Origin: Stenotrophomonas maltophilia
Lineage (GTDB): Bacteria; Pseudomonadota; Gammaproteobacteria; Xanthomonadales; Xanthomonadaceae
Assembly: GCF_002138415.1 (NCBI RefSeq)
Contig: NZ_CP015612.1
Coordinates: forward strand, 4,318,001-4,382,000
Reading direction: 5' to 3'
Length of the DNA stretch: 64,000 nucleotides
Shown: positions 41,429-50,600 of the stretch, piece after piece
How the letters are laid out: the number at the start of each line of letters is the position of its first letter
Position numbering within the stretch: the stretch's first letter is position 1
The notes under the pieces: model-generated
Database searches by the model: none
What the model was told of the DNA's origin: nothing
The model's input: only the letters and a program-made list of their open reading frames with translations
Position numbers and translations under genes: made by a program

Positions 41429-43830
41429 CAGAAGCTCAGCCGGTACTGCGCGTACAGGTTGGCACCGTCGGTGTCGTACGGCGCGTTGCGCGAGTAGACC
41501 AGGCCGCGGCTGGCCTGGAAGGTCGCTTCGTCCGGATAGCGGTCGAACACGTTGTCCGCGCCCACACGCAGGCTGTGGTGTTCGTTGATGCGATAGCCCA
41601 CGGCCAGGTCGAGGAAGCTCATCGCACCGAAACGCTGGTAGATATCGCCCACTGCATTGCCGCTGGAATCGGTCCAGGCGCCGTAGTAGCGCATGCGCGC
41701 CATCAGCGACCAGGCACCGATGTCCCAGCTGCCGGTCAGGCTGCCCTTGTGCTCGGGCAGGCGATCTTCGAACAGCACGCGCTGGGTTTCGTTGGTGGCT
41801 ACCGAGGTGCTGCCGTTGTCCACCCGCGTACGGTTGTAGTTGTAAGCCAGAGTCAGCGTCATGCGGCCCGCGCCGAGGTCGTGCAGATAGTTGCCGACCA
41901 CGTCCACGCCCGTGGTGGTGGTATCGAAGTCGTTGGTGAAGTAGTTCACCGAGGTATAGCCCAGCGGATTCGGCGTGCCTGCCGGAATGGCAAAGCTGGC
42001 CGACTGGCTGAAGCGGTCGGTGAGCTTGATCTGGTAGACATCCACCGAGCCGGACAGGCCCAGGTCGGTGCGCCAGGTCAGGCCCAGCGACGCGGTACGC
42101 GATTCCTCCGGCTTCAGCGGCCTGGCGCCGAGCAGCTGCGCCAGCGGATCGTTCGGCGACAGGCGGCCACTGGTGAAGATCTGCAGCGTGCGCGTATCCA
42201 GGCCCTGCGTGGTGCTGGTGGTGTTGAGCTGCGCCGGGGTCGGCGCACGGAAGCCGGTGGACACCGTGCCGCGCAGGGCCACGTCCGGGGTGATCGCGAA
42301 ACGTGCCGACAGCTTGCCGTCCAGGGTGCTGCCGAAGCTGGAGAAGTCCTCGTAACGGCTGGCCGCACCGATGCTCCAGCGCTCGCCCAACGGCACTTCC
42401 ATATCCACGTAGGCGGCCTTGCTGCGCTGGCTCCACTGCCCGGCCTGGCTGGCCGAGAAGCCCGGCGCACCGTTGGAGTTGGCTTCCAGGCCAGCGGCAG
42501 CGCCCGGGCCCACTGCGTACGAAGCCGGATCACCGGCACGCACCTGGTAGGTCTCCTGGCGGAACTCGCCACCGAAGGCGACGTTGATCGGCTTGGACAG
42601 CGCAGCCACATCCCACTCGTAGTTGAAGTCGGCGTTGGCGTTCTTCTCCGTCTGGGTCAGGCGGCCGAGATCGAACGCGGTCGGGCTGGCCGGGCCGAGC
42701 GAGGCGTTGATCGAATTCTTCAGGCTGTAGTCGATGGCATTGCGGCCATACGAGGCGCTGACATCCCAGCGCAGCTTCGGGGTGATCTCGCCACGCAGGC
42801 CACCGACCAGCTGCAGGTCGTTCTGGACGTTGCCGTACTGCGGACTGAAGCCCACCGGATAGATCGAACGCAGGTTCCAGCCGGGGAAGATCGCGGTGGT
42901 GCGGTAGGCACCGGTGGTGGTATCCGGATTGCGCCAGTTGAAATCGCTGACGCCATCGCTGTGGCTGTACAGGCCGAACGCATACAGCTCCAGCGTGTCA
43001 TTGGCATTGGCTTTCACGTTGAAGCCGACACGGCGGCTTTCCAGCTCCGGCTGGCCCCAGCGCTGTACCGGGTTGGGCACGTCCAGATCCGGATGCGCGG
43101 CCTGGAAGGCGATGGCATCGGGGCGCTGGCGGGTGCGGGAGGTGGCGTCGGAGTTGGACGATTCGGCGAACAGCACCAGGCTGCCATAGTCACCCAGCGA
43201 CCAGCCGGTGCGTGCACTGAAATCGCGCGAGGCGCCATCGCCCTGCGCATACTGCGAATAGCCGGCGGTGATCTCGGTACCGGGGCCATCCTCGAGAATG
43301 ATGTTGATGACACCGGCGATGGCGTCCGAACCGTACTGCGCCGAGGCACCATCGCGCAGTACTTCGATGCGCTTGATCGCACTGGTCGGAATCTGTGCCA
43401 GATCGGCCGCCTGCGCACCGCGGTTGCCAAGCAGCGCGCTGCGGTGGAAGCGACGACCGTTGACCAGCACCAGGGTCTGGTCCGGCGACAGGCCACGCAG
43501 CGTGGCCGGGCGCACGAACACCTGGCCGTCCGCCATCGGCAGGCGCTGCACCACGAACGATGGCACCAGCTGCGCCAGCACGTCCTTCAGGTCGGTGGAT
43601 TCAACGGACTTGATGTCTTCCTTGGTGAACACGTCCACCGGCGCCAGCGTTTCGAACTGGGTGCGGTTGGAGGCGCGGGTGCCGGTGACCAGCATCGCGT
43701 CGAGCTGGGTGGGATCCGCACGGCTACCCGCCGTGGCATCGACCGCATCGGCGTCCGCTGCGATCGCGCCTCCTGCGCTGGCCATGGAAAGGGCGAGGAG
43801 GATGGAACGCGAAAGCTTCGAACGATGCAC
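41428..43830 (-). CDS. TonB-dependent outer-membrane receptor (paired with PLP enzyme)
   Basis: An 800-residue receptor: signal peptide (ILLALSMASAGGAIAADA), plug with AMLVTGTRASNRTQFETLAP, VDVFTKEDIKSVES, FVRPATLRGLSPDQTLVLVN, GRRFHRSALL and GVINIILEDG, and a barrel ending LYAQYRLSF. The strong VNGRRFHRSA and GASAQYGSDAIAGVINIIL blocks match the large xanthomonad group of CirA/BtuB-like receptors for organic nutrients. It is divergent from an AraC regulator with 201 bases between. No signalling extension is seen. Confidence 0.92.
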   Translation of the reverse strand: MHRSKLSRSILLALSMASAGGAIAADADAVDATAGSRADPTQLDAMLVTGTRASNRTQFETLAPVDVFTKEDIKSVESTDLKDVLAQLVPSFVVQRLPMADGQVFVRPATLRGLSPDQTLVLVNGRRFHRSALLGNRGAQAADLAQIPTSAIKRIEVLRDGASAQYGSDAIAGVINIILEDGPGTEITAGYSQYAQGDGASRDFSARTGWSLGDYGSLVLFAESSNSDATSRTRQRPDAIAFQAAHPDLDVPNPVQRWGQPELESRRVGFNVKANANDTLELYAFGLYSHSDGVSDFNWRNPDTTTGAYRTTAIFPGWNLRSIYPVGFSPQYGNVQNDLQLVGGLRGEITPKLRWDVSASYGRNAIDYSLKNSINASLGPASPTAFDLGRLTQTEKNANADFNYEWDVAALSKPINVAFGGEFRQETYQVRAGDPASYAVGPGAAAGLEANSNGAPGFSASQAGQWSQRSKAAYVDMEVPLGERWSIGAASRYEDFSSFGSTLDGKLSARFAITPDVALRGTVSTGFRAPTPAQLNTTSTTQGLDTRTLQIFTSGRLSPNDPLAQLLGARPLKPEESRTASLGLTWRTDLGLSGSVDVYQIKLTDRFSQSASFAIPAGTPNPLGYTSVNYFTNDFDTTTTGVDVVGNYLHDLGAGRMTLTLAYNYNRTRVDNGSTSVATNETQRVLFEDRLPEHKGSLTGSWDIGAWSLMARMRYYGAWTDSSGNAVGDIYQRFGAMSFLDLAVGYRINEHHSLRVGADNVFDRYPDEATFQASRGLVYSRNAPYDTDGANLYAQYRLSF

Positions 43831-44031
43831 GGCAAGGCTCCGGGAGGGCGCGACTGGGCCAGCACCTGCAGGGATATCGCAGGCCTGGACAAGGCGCGCA
43901 GTCTCGGCGCGATGTGTGAAGGAGCCATGACGTCAGTGCGACAGCTTGATGCCGCTTGAGCGCAAGAACTGCTAAACGCGCTGCCTGCCGATCCGCTACT
44001 GTGCCCTGCATCGGAATCGGGGAACGGCTGG

Positions 44032-44859
44032 ATGAGCGCGGCAGGCAAAGCGTTGTGGTACATCGAAACCCATGCGGACCAGCCGTTGGCACTGGCCGAT
44101 ATTGCCGCTGCGGCGGGGCTGTCGCCGTTCCATCTGTCGCGCCTGTTCCAGGCCCGCACCGGCACCTCGGTGGTGCGCTACCTGCGGGGGCGGCGCCTGA
44201 CCGCTGCCGCGCAACGACTGGCCGGCGGTGCGGGCGATATCCTGCAGATCGCGCTGGGCGCGGGCTACACCACCCATGCGGCGTTCACCCGCGCCTTCAG
44301 CGAACAGTTCGGGCAGACCCCGGAGCGGGTACGCGAACAAGGTACCGATGGACTGGCGCTGGTGCAGGCGATCCGCGTGGACGATGCACCGACTGCCTGC
44401 GGCGAAGCGCCACGCCTGCTCGACACGCCCGCTTTCCAGGTGGCGGGCATCGGCATGCGACACACCCGTGACAGTGGTGGGGCGATTCCCGGCCAGTGGG
44501 CGCAGCTCAACCGCGAATGGCCGACACCCGCACCAATCAGTTTCGGCGTGTGCTGCAACAGCGATGACGACGGTGGCTTCGACTACGTCGCCGCACTGCC
44601 GGCAAGCGCAGTGCCGAGCGTGCCTGCGCACTGGCAACGCGTAGACATTCCGCCGCGCCGCTACCTGGTGGCGTGGCACGGTGGGCATATCTCGACCATC
44701 CGCTCGACCTGGTTCTGGCTGCTGGACCACTACCTGCCCGGCTCCGGCCTCAGCCTGGCCGATGCACCGGACCTGGAGCGCTACGACTCCCGCTTCAATG
44801 AGCACACCGGCAACGGTGGCGTGGAGATCTGGCTGCCGGTGGACGAACGTCCTCACTGA
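44032..44859 (+). CDS. AraC-family regulator with GyrI-like effector domain
   Basis: A 275-residue protein. The N-terminal double helix-turn-helix is complete (PLALADIAAAAGLSPFHLSR, LFQARTGTSVVRYLRGRRLT, ILQIALGAGYTTHAAFTRAF, FGQTPERVR). The C-terminal part (about 120-275: FQVAGIGMRHTRDSGGAIPG, HWQRVDIPPRRYLVAWHGGH, GGVEIWLPVDE) is a GyrI-like/Rob-type ligand-binding domain. Such proteins respond to small amphipathic compounds. It is followed 13 bases later by a secreted hydrolase gene, which it may control. Confidence 0.9.
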   Translation: MSAAGKALWYIETHADQPLALADIAAAAGLSPFHLSRLFQARTGTSVVRYLRGRRLTAAAQRLAGGAGDILQIALGAGYTTHAAFTRAFSEQFGQTPERVREQGTDGLALVQAIRVDDAPTACGEAPRLLDTPAFQVAGIGMRHTRDSGGAIPGQWAQLNREWPTPAPISFGVCCNSDDDGGFDYVAALPASAVPSVPAHWQRVDIPPRRYLVAWHGGHISTIRSTWFWLLDHYLPGSGLSLADAPDLERYDSRFNEHTGNGGVEIWLPVDERPH

Positions 44860-44872
44860 CAAGGAGCTGAAG

Positions 44873-45952
44873 ATGCGCATGATGGACGTTGTGCTGGGAA
44901 TGTTCCTGATGGCCTCCGCAGGTATCGCCAACGCCAGCGAGCTCTGGATGGCAGGCGAACGCCACGGCACCACCACGGTGGCCAGCGCCGCGGTGCGCGA
45001 TGCGCAACACCGCGACGCCCTGCGCTACACGGTCTGGTATCCGGCGCCCGCTGGCAGCACGGAAACCGCCCTGACCATCGGTCCGCCCGATGCGCCGCTG
45101 TTTGACGTCGGCCGCTCAGCGATGGATGCATCGATCGCGGGCGAGCGCCTGCCGACCCTGCTGCTCTCCCACGGCAACGGCGGCAGCGCACGCATGATGG
45201 GCTGGCTGGGCACCGCATTGGCTCGCGCCGGATACCTGGTGATCGCGGTCGATCATCCCGGCAACAACGGCGTGGACGAGATGACCCTGCCTGGCAGCAT
45301 GCTGAGCTGGTTGCGTGCGGATGATCTGCGCGCGGCACTCGCTGCAGTACAGGCCGATCCGCAGCTGGGTGCGCACGTCGACCCGGAGCGACTGGGTGTG
45401 GCCGGGTTCTCGGCCGGAGGCTACACCGCGCTGCTGGCCGCCGGTGCACGCCCCGACCTGCAGCGGCTGCTGGGCTTCTGCCGCGCGCATCCGGATGACG
45501 GCGTCTGCCGGCCACAACAGGAAACCGCCACGCACACGATGGACGCGCGTGTTGCCGCTGCGGGCTCACCCGCGCTGTCTCCCTGGATCTCCCACGCCAA
45601 CGACTCGCGCGCGATCCCCGGCGTGCGTGCGGCATTCCTGCTGGCGCCCGCGATCGTGCAGGCGTTCGCGCCCGAGCAGCTCTCCTCGCTGAGGCAGCCA
45701 GTGTCGATCGTGCTGGGCGAGGCTGACTCGGTTGCGCCACCGCGGAGCAATGGCGAGGCTGCACAGGCACTGATTCCAGGCGCTGCGCTGCTGCGTCTGC
45801 CGGATGTCGGTCACTACGACTTCCTGGCGGCCTGTACCGCGGTGGGTGTGCAAAGGCTGCCCGAGCTCTGCAGCAGTTCGATTCCAAGGGCGGGCACCCA
45901 CGCGCAGGCAGTGGCTGCCGCGGTGCAATTCTTCGCCGAAGCACTGCGGTAG
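44873..45952 (+). CDS. Secreted alpha/beta hydrolase (platelet-activating-factor-acetylhydrolase-like)
   Basis: A 359-residue protein with a signal peptide (DVVLGMFLMASAGIANA). It has TVWYPAPAGS, the oxyanion region LLLSHGNGGSARMMGW, the nucleophile elbow VAGFSAGGYTALLAAG (Ser in G-F-S-A-G-G), the acid in VLGEADSVAPP, and a final His in LPDVGHYDFLAACT. This layout fits the dienelactone hydrolase/PAF-acetylhydrolase-like family. A four-Cys pattern (GFCRAHPDDGVC, AACTAVGVQRLPELC) suggests disulfides in the periplasm. AAGGAGCTGAAG precedes the ATG. Probably cotranscribed with the AraC regulator. Confidence 0.85.
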   Translation: MRMMDVVLGMFLMASAGIANASELWMAGERHGTTTVASAAVRDAQHRDALRYTVWYPAPAGSTETALTIGPPDAPLFDVGRSAMDASIAGERLPTLLLSHGNGGSARMMGWLGTALARAGYLVIAVDHPGNNGVDEMTLPGSMLSWLRADDLRAALAAVQADPQLGAHVDPERLGVAGFSAGGYTALLAAGARPDLQRLLGFCRAHPDDGVCRPQQETATHTMDARVAAAGSPALSPWISHANDSRAIPGVRAAFLLAPAIVQAFAPEQLSSLRQPVSIVLGEADSVAPPRSNGEAAQALIPGAALLRLPDVGHYDFLAACTAVGVQRLPELCSSSIPRAGTHAQAVAAAVQFFAEALR

Positions 45953-46006
45953 TGGCCGCCGGGCATGTCCCGGCGCTACAGTGGGCGCGTACAGGGAGGA
46001 TCGATC

Positions 46007-46678
46007 ATGCGCCTGCTTCATCTCACCCTGCCGGTGTCCGAAGTCACCACCGTCGCCGCGTATTTCCACGATGTGCTGCAGCAGCGCGTGGTCGGCAATC
46101 ATGTGCACATCGGCTGGAGCACGATCGAACTGCAGCCGGCGGCTGATCATCCGGTCGGTGGCGTGCACCTGGCCTTCAACGTACCGGACAACCGCTTCAG
46201 CGAGGCGATGACCTGGTTGCGTGAACGCACGCCACTGCAGCGCAATCCGGCGGGACTGGACTACTTCGCGCTGGAAAGCAGCTGGCAGTCGCAGTCGGTG
46301 TATTTCACCGGCCCTGACGGCCTGATCCTGGAACTGATCGGACGCCGCCGTTTGCCGGCCAGCGCGCGCGAAGGCGCGTTCCACGGCAGCGAACTGACCT
46401 GCCTGAGCGAAGTCGGCCTGCCCAGCCACGATGTCGACGCTGTGCGCGAACAGTCCAGCCTGCGGTTCGGCCTGCAACCGATCAGCCCGCCGTCGCCGCA
46501 GTTCGCGCCGATGGGCGACGACGAGGGCCTGCTGATCGTGGTCGCTGCGGATCGACGCTGGTTCCCCGAGCAGAAGGACCTGCCGAGCGCGCGCGGCCTG
46601 CAGCTGCAGGTCGGCGACGTGGCCGGCCCGGGTGTTGTGGAGGACGCCGCGCTCGGCTGGCGGGTGCAGGCGGCCTGA
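46007..46678 (+). CDS. VOC-family (glyoxalase-like) protein
   Basis: A 223-residue protein whose first 115 residues form two beta-alpha-beta-beta-beta units of the vicinal oxygen chelate fold: RLLHLTLPVSEVTTVAAYFH, VHLAFNVPDNRFSEAMTWLR, YFTGPDGLILELIGRRR, with His and Glu at the metal positions. The second half (ELTCLSEVGLPSHDVDAVRE and on) repeats the fold in a weaker form. GGGAGG lies 8 bases before the ATG. The substrate is unknown. It converges on the TPM-domain gene. Confidence 0.8.
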   Translation: MRLLHLTLPVSEVTTVAAYFHDVLQQRVVGNHVHIGWSTIELQPAADHPVGGVHLAFNVPDNRFSEAMTWLRERTPLQRNPAGLDYFALESSWQSQSVYFTGPDGLILELIGRRRLPASAREGAFHGSELTCLSEVGLPSHDVDAVREQSSLRFGLQPISPPSPQFAPMGDDEGLLIVVAADRRWFPEQKDLPSARGLQLQVGDVAGPGVVEDAALGWRVQAA

Positions 46679-46681
46679 GAA

Positions 46682-48094
46682 CTACCAGCTGCCGGACGCG
46701 CCGCCTCCGCCGCTGCGGCCGCCGCCTCCAGACCAGCTGCTGGAACTGCTCGACGACGAACTCGACGAGGACGACGAACGGGACGACGTGCGTTCGCGGG
46801 ATGATGAAACCCGGCCACGTGCGCGCTCGCCCGGCAGCATGGTGAACAACCACACGAAGTACAGCAGTACGCCGCACACCCCGGACACGATCATTGCCAG
46901 CAGCCGTGGATCGTCACCTTCGGCACGATGGATCGCCAGCAACGCGCCCGCGGCATAGCCGAGGGTCAACAGCACCAGCACCGTCATGCGCACGACGAAG
47001 CTGCTGCGGTTCTTCTTCCAGCGTGTGCGGCAGGCCTGCACCAGCAGGAACACCATCAGGGTGAGAACGCCCGCGGCGGCCTGCAGCAGCAGGTGCCGGG
47101 CCAGGCTCGGTGGCAGCTGGCCACGAAGCAGCGCCTGCACCAGGAAGACCGCGCCGAGTACCAGCATCCCGCACAGCACGACGCGCACACCTCGACTGCG
47201 GCGCCAGCACCAGCCGAGCAGGGTCGCCACCGGCACACCCAGCGCCAGCACGAAGCACAGGCCCGGCAGCACATGGCGTGGCAGCAGCAGCGCCACGGAG
47301 AGCATGCCCGCACCCACAACAGCGGTCACCAGCATCGGGCGCCCCCAGGCCGGCAAGGTCGGCCAGGTTGGTTTTGGTGCCGATGCATTGGCGGCCAGTG
47401 CCTTGCGCCGCCGCTCCCGACGGCTGCCGCTGAAATCGTCCTCGGTCTTCGCCGGCGGGAGGGGCGGCGGCGAGCGCCACAGCCCGGCCAGGAAGCCGGC
47501 CAGCAGGGTCAACGCCACCACCGAGTCTGCACGTCGCCAGTCCGCAGGCAGCACGTTGCTGGCCGACGGTTCTTCCCATGCCGGCAGGTCCTCACCCTCG
47601 ATCAGTGCCACCATGAACGTCGTGCCATCGAGCACGCCCTGGTCGAAATCACCCTCACGGAAGCGCGGCACGATCGCGTTATCGATGATGCGAGCGGCGT
47701 ACGCGTCCGGTAGCGCTCCTTCCAGGCCATAGCCGGTCTGGATGCGCACGCGGCGGTCCTGCACCGCCACCAACAGCAGCACACCGTCGTCGACACCGGC
47801 GCGACCCAGCTGCCACTGATCGAACACCCGCTGTGCATAGGCCTCGATGCCTTCGCTGCCCACGCTGGGTACCACCAGCACCTGCAGCTGTGCACCTTTC
47901 CGCGCCTGCAGCTGCAGCGCCTGCCTGCGCAATGTGGCGCGGGTGTCGGCGGACAGCGCGTTGGCAGTGTCCACCACGGGATCGTCCAGCGCCGGGACCG
48001 GGATTGCCGCCAGCGCTGCCATCGGCAGCAGGCACAGCAGCAACAACAGCCACGTCATTGCTGCAGTCCGCTGCCCTGTCCGCAGCAGGCTCAC
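46682..48094 (-). CDS. TPM-domain (YgcG-like) membrane protein with Ser/Gly tail
   Basis: A 470-residue protein: signal peptide (LLLLLCLLPMAALAAIPVPA), an N-terminal TPM domain (DDPVVDTANALSADTRATLR, QLQVLVVPSVGSEGIEAYAQ, GVLLLVAVQDRRVRIQTGYG, ARIIDNAIVPRFREGDFDQG), then several helices instead of the single one of classic YgcG. The tail is a run of serines and then GGGGRSGGGGASGSW. Tails of this kind are a family hallmark. The GTG start at 48094 overlaps the M3 peptidase stop (GTGA). Members are linked to membrane repair or photosystem assembly in other lineages; the role here is unknown. Confidence 0.85.
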   Translation of the reverse strand: MSLLRTGQRTAAMTWLLLLLCLLPMAALAAIPVPALDDPVVDTANALSADTRATLRRQALQLQARKGAQLQVLVVPSVGSEGIEAYAQRVFDQWQLGRAGVDDGVLLLVAVQDRRVRIQTGYGLEGALPDAYAARIIDNAIVPRFREGDFDQGVLDGTTFMVALIEGEDLPAWEEPSASNVLPADWRRADSVVALTLLAGFLAGLWRSPPPLPPAKTEDDFSGSRRERRRKALAANASAPKPTWPTLPAWGRPMLVTAVVGAGMLSVALLLPRHVLPGLCFVLALGVPVATLLGWCWRRSRGVRVVLCGMLVLGAVFLVQALLRGQLPPSLARHLLLQAAAGVLTLMVFLLVQACRTRWKKNRSSFVVRMTVLVLLTLGYAAGALLAIHRAEGDDPRLLAMIVSGVCGVLLYFVWLFTMLPGERARGRVSSSRERTSSRSSSSSSSSSSSSSSWSGGGGRSGGGGASGSW

Positions 48095-49932
48095 GTACCC
48101 TGCCCTGCCTCGATCCGCGCATGCAGCGCCTGCAGCTGTGCCGCCGTCTGGTTGAACACCTGCAGATCGGCATCCACCAGGGCCGCCCAGTCTGGCGCGT
48201 GCCCCAGCAGTTGCGCCACCTGCTCGTTCGGCGCGCGGTCGAAGCCCTCGCCAAGCACGGCAAGATAGCGCTCACGGAAGCCTTCGGGGTCGCGCTGGTC
48301 CTGCACATACAGCTGCACGGCCAGCAGCCCTGCATACAGGTAGTTCACCAGGTAGTTCGGGTCTTCATACATCAGGCGCTTGCCGATCCAGGTGTTGCGC
48401 AGCTGCGGGTAGCGTTCCGGTTGCTGGCCGAAGCGCGCCAGCACCTGCCCGGTCAGCGCGTCCAGGTCATCGGCGGTACCCAGCGTGCCGGCGGCAACGC
48501 CCTGGTAGATCGACTGCTCCAGCTGCGCCTCCTCGGAAGAGGTGAACAGCTGCAGCACCATGTCGTCCAGCAGCGACTTCAGGTAATAGGCCTTGGCACG
48601 CGGGTCCTGTGCCTGCTGGTACAGCTGGTGTCGGAAGCGCAACTCGTTGTAGATCGCGAACGCCTCGGTCAGCCACTGGCTGCCATTGCGCTGCAGCGGC
48701 GACGCATGACCGCGCTGCATCCACTCGCCATGCACGGCATGGCCAGCTTCATGGGCGATCTCGACGTCGCTTTCCAGATCACCACGGCGCACGCCAACGA
48801 ACAGCATTGCCGGCACACCGGGAGCGCTCACCGGGAACGCGTCCTGGCTGCGCTCACCACGTTCGGTGGCCAGATCCATACGCCGGTTGGCCGGATCGAG
48901 CAGCGCGCGCAGCTCACCGACGTACGCCGGCCCCAGGTGCTGCATGGCATCGGCGGCGTTGTCGCGCAGCTGCGCCAGCGTCAGCACCGGTGGCGTGTAG
49001 CCGGCATCGGGCACGGTGGTATCCCAGATCTGCGGCGCATCGATGCCGGATCGCGCAGCGTGGTGCAGCAGCATCTCCTGGTAGGCGCGGCGGTCCTCCG
49101 CGTGCTGTTCGACCGCCACCAGCGTTGCATCCACGACGGCGGTATCCAGACCCATGCGCTGGTAGCCGTGTGCCGGCGCCGAGCCATCACCCTGCAGGCG
49201 CGCGGCAGCGTCATTCACCTGCACCAGCCCCAGCAGCACCGAAGCCATCGGCTCACGGCGCGAGTGCAGCCCCTGCCAGTAGCCCTTCCAGCCGGCCTCG
49301 CGCAGGGCGCGGTCGGGCTGCTGTGCCAGCGCCTGCTTGTCGCGCCCCGTGTCCCAGTGCCGGCCGCCGTGCTCGATCTGCGGATACTCGGCGCTGCGCA
49401 GGATCTGCCCGCGCAGGCGTGCGAAGCTGTTCAGCGCCGGATCGGCCAGTGCCTCCACGGCCTCATCCAGCGCGGCGTTGGCCGGGGTGGCAGCCTCCTT
49501 CAGCGCGCGTGCGCGCAGGAAGCCATACGGTGCTGCCCACGCTGCATCTGCGGGTGCCTCGCGCAGTGCGGCGCGACCACTGCGAGCGATGCGGCTGCAC
49601 AGCCCCGTCACCTGATCCAGCGCCTGGGCCGGACGCTGATCACGCGCATTGCGGGCGGCCTGCAGGTGCAGGTAGCCGTGATGTCGCAGGCACTGCGCCT
49701 CCAGTATCTCGGCCTGCCGGAAGCGTTCCGCGGATGCAAGGTTGGACGCCTGCTGCAGGGCCTCGACGCGCTTGCCCAGCGCGTCACGCGCGGTCTGCTC
49801 GGCGGTGGCATTGGCGAAGTAGGCGCGGTCATCGGCATGCACCGACTGTGCCTGGGCGCCGCTGAAGGGGGCTATCGCCAATACGGCAGCGACGGCGGCG
49901 GCGGTGGTGGCGCGCTTCCTGAAAGCCTGCAT
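48091..49932 (-). CDS. Secreted M3-family zinc oligopeptidase
   Basis: A 613-residue metallopeptidase with a signal peptide (AAVAAVLAIAPFSGAQAQ). The zinc motif is EIAHEAGHAVHGEW (H-E-x-G-H), with the third ligand Glu in SQWLTEAFAIYNELRF, and the substrate-binding tyrosines in RLMYEDPNYLVNYLYAGLLA. It resembles PepF/oligoendopeptidase-like M3 enzymes, most of which are cytoplasmic, so export here implies peptide digestion in the periplasm or outside. It is translationally coupled to the downstream TPM-domain gene. Confidence 0.88.
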   Translation of the reverse strand: MQAFRKRATTAAAVAAVLAIAPFSGAQAQSVHADDRAYFANATAEQTARDALGKRVEALQQASNLASAERFRQAEILEAQCLRHHGYLHLQAARNARDQRPAQALDQVTGLCSRIARSGRAALREAPADAAWAAPYGFLRARALKEAATPANAALDEAVEALADPALNSFARLRGQILRSAEYPQIEHGGRHWDTGRDKQALAQQPDRALREAGWKGYWQGLHSRREPMASVLLGLVQVNDAAARLQGDGSAPAHGYQRMGLDTAVVDATLVAVEQHAEDRRAYQEMLLHHAARSGIDAPQIWDTTVPDAGYTPPVLTLAQLRDNAADAMQHLGPAYVGELRALLDPANRRMDLATERGERSQDAFPVSAPGVPAMLFVGVRRGDLESDVEIAHEAGHAVHGEWMQRGHASPLQRNGSQWLTEAFAIYNELRFRHQLYQQAQDPRAKAYYLKSLLDDMVLQLFTSSEEAQLEQSIYQGVAAGTLGTADDLDALTGQVLARFGQQPERYPQLRNTWIGKRLMYEDPNYLVNYLYAGLLAVQLYVQDQRDPEGFRERYLAVLGEGFDRAPNEQVAQLLGHAPDWAALVDADLQVFNQTAAQLQALHARIEAGQGT

Positions 49933-50005
49933 CGGCGTCTCCCTGCCTGGACCAGGGATCGAGCCTAGCAGCCACTGGCCCACCGCGCCTGTGCCGGATC
50001 AGGCT

Positions 50006-50518
50006 TCAGATCGACTCGTCCTCACGCTTGACCAGCGTCCAGCACGGTGTCTGCGCAAAGGTGTAGGTCTGCTGGTCACTGCTGTCCGGCGTACGGATCT
50101 GCACCTGCCGCTGCCCATCAGCCAGGGGGCTGACCTGCATTTCGCGGCCCTGCCCGGCCAGCGCGGCAGGATCGGGCATCACCGGCCACTCCACATCGGC
50201 CAGCGCCAACCGGCTTTCCACCTTGCGCGGTTCCGGCTCGGCCTCCGCGTCGATGTAGCTGTCCAGCAGCGGATCGGCAGTGGCCTTTTCCTGCAGCGCG
50301 ATCTCGTTGCCGAAATGCTTCAGGAACGTATCGAATTCCGGGTAGGGGCACTCACTGCGTGCAGCCACAGGTGTGGGCTCGATGGCGGCGGTCGCCGGGG
50401 CCGCTGCGGCAGGCACGGCTTCGGCCGCGGTCTGCGGTGGCTGCGGCGCTGGCGTGCAGGCAACCAGCACCACGCCACAGGCGAGCATCAGCACTGCAGC
50501 AGAACGGTATCGACACAT
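50006..50518 (-). CDS. Lipoprotein of unknown function
   Basis: A 170-residue lipoprotein: RSAAVLMLACGVVLVAC gives the signal with LVAC lipobox (Cys21). A Pro/Ala-rich linker follows (about residues 22-55), then a folded part with SECPYPEFDTFLKHFGNEIA, a middle of strands and QTYTFAQTPCWTLVKREDES at the end; C56 and C161 may pair. No family recognised. It is divergent from the NlpC/P60-like gene. Confidence 0.7.
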   Translation of the reverse strand: MCRYRSAAVLMLACGVVLVACTPAPQPPQTAAEAVPAAAAPATAAIEPTPVAARSECPYPEFDTFLKHFGNEIALQEKATADPLLDSYIDAEAEPEPRKVESRLALADVEWPVMPDPAALAGQGREMQVSPLADGQRQVQIRTPDSSDQQTYTFAQTPCWTLVKREDESI

Positions 50519-50600
50519 GGGCTCATCCTGAATCCGGTCCGGTCGCTCCATGCTACCGCGCACCCTACAATTCCGGCATTCCGCCTGTCCGAGAGTCCTC

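Noticed and set aside
40127..42436. A single long frame joining the PLP enzyme to antisense-frame sequence of the TonB receptor (769 codons)
   Set aside because: Only the part from the ATG at 41428 has enzyme homology and a Tat signal. The upstream part is out-of-frame receptor sequence.
41308..43959. An 883-codon plus-strand frame opposite the TonB receptor
   Set aside because: Shadow frame with no recognisable domain; the minus strand encodes a complete receptor with plug and barrel signatures.
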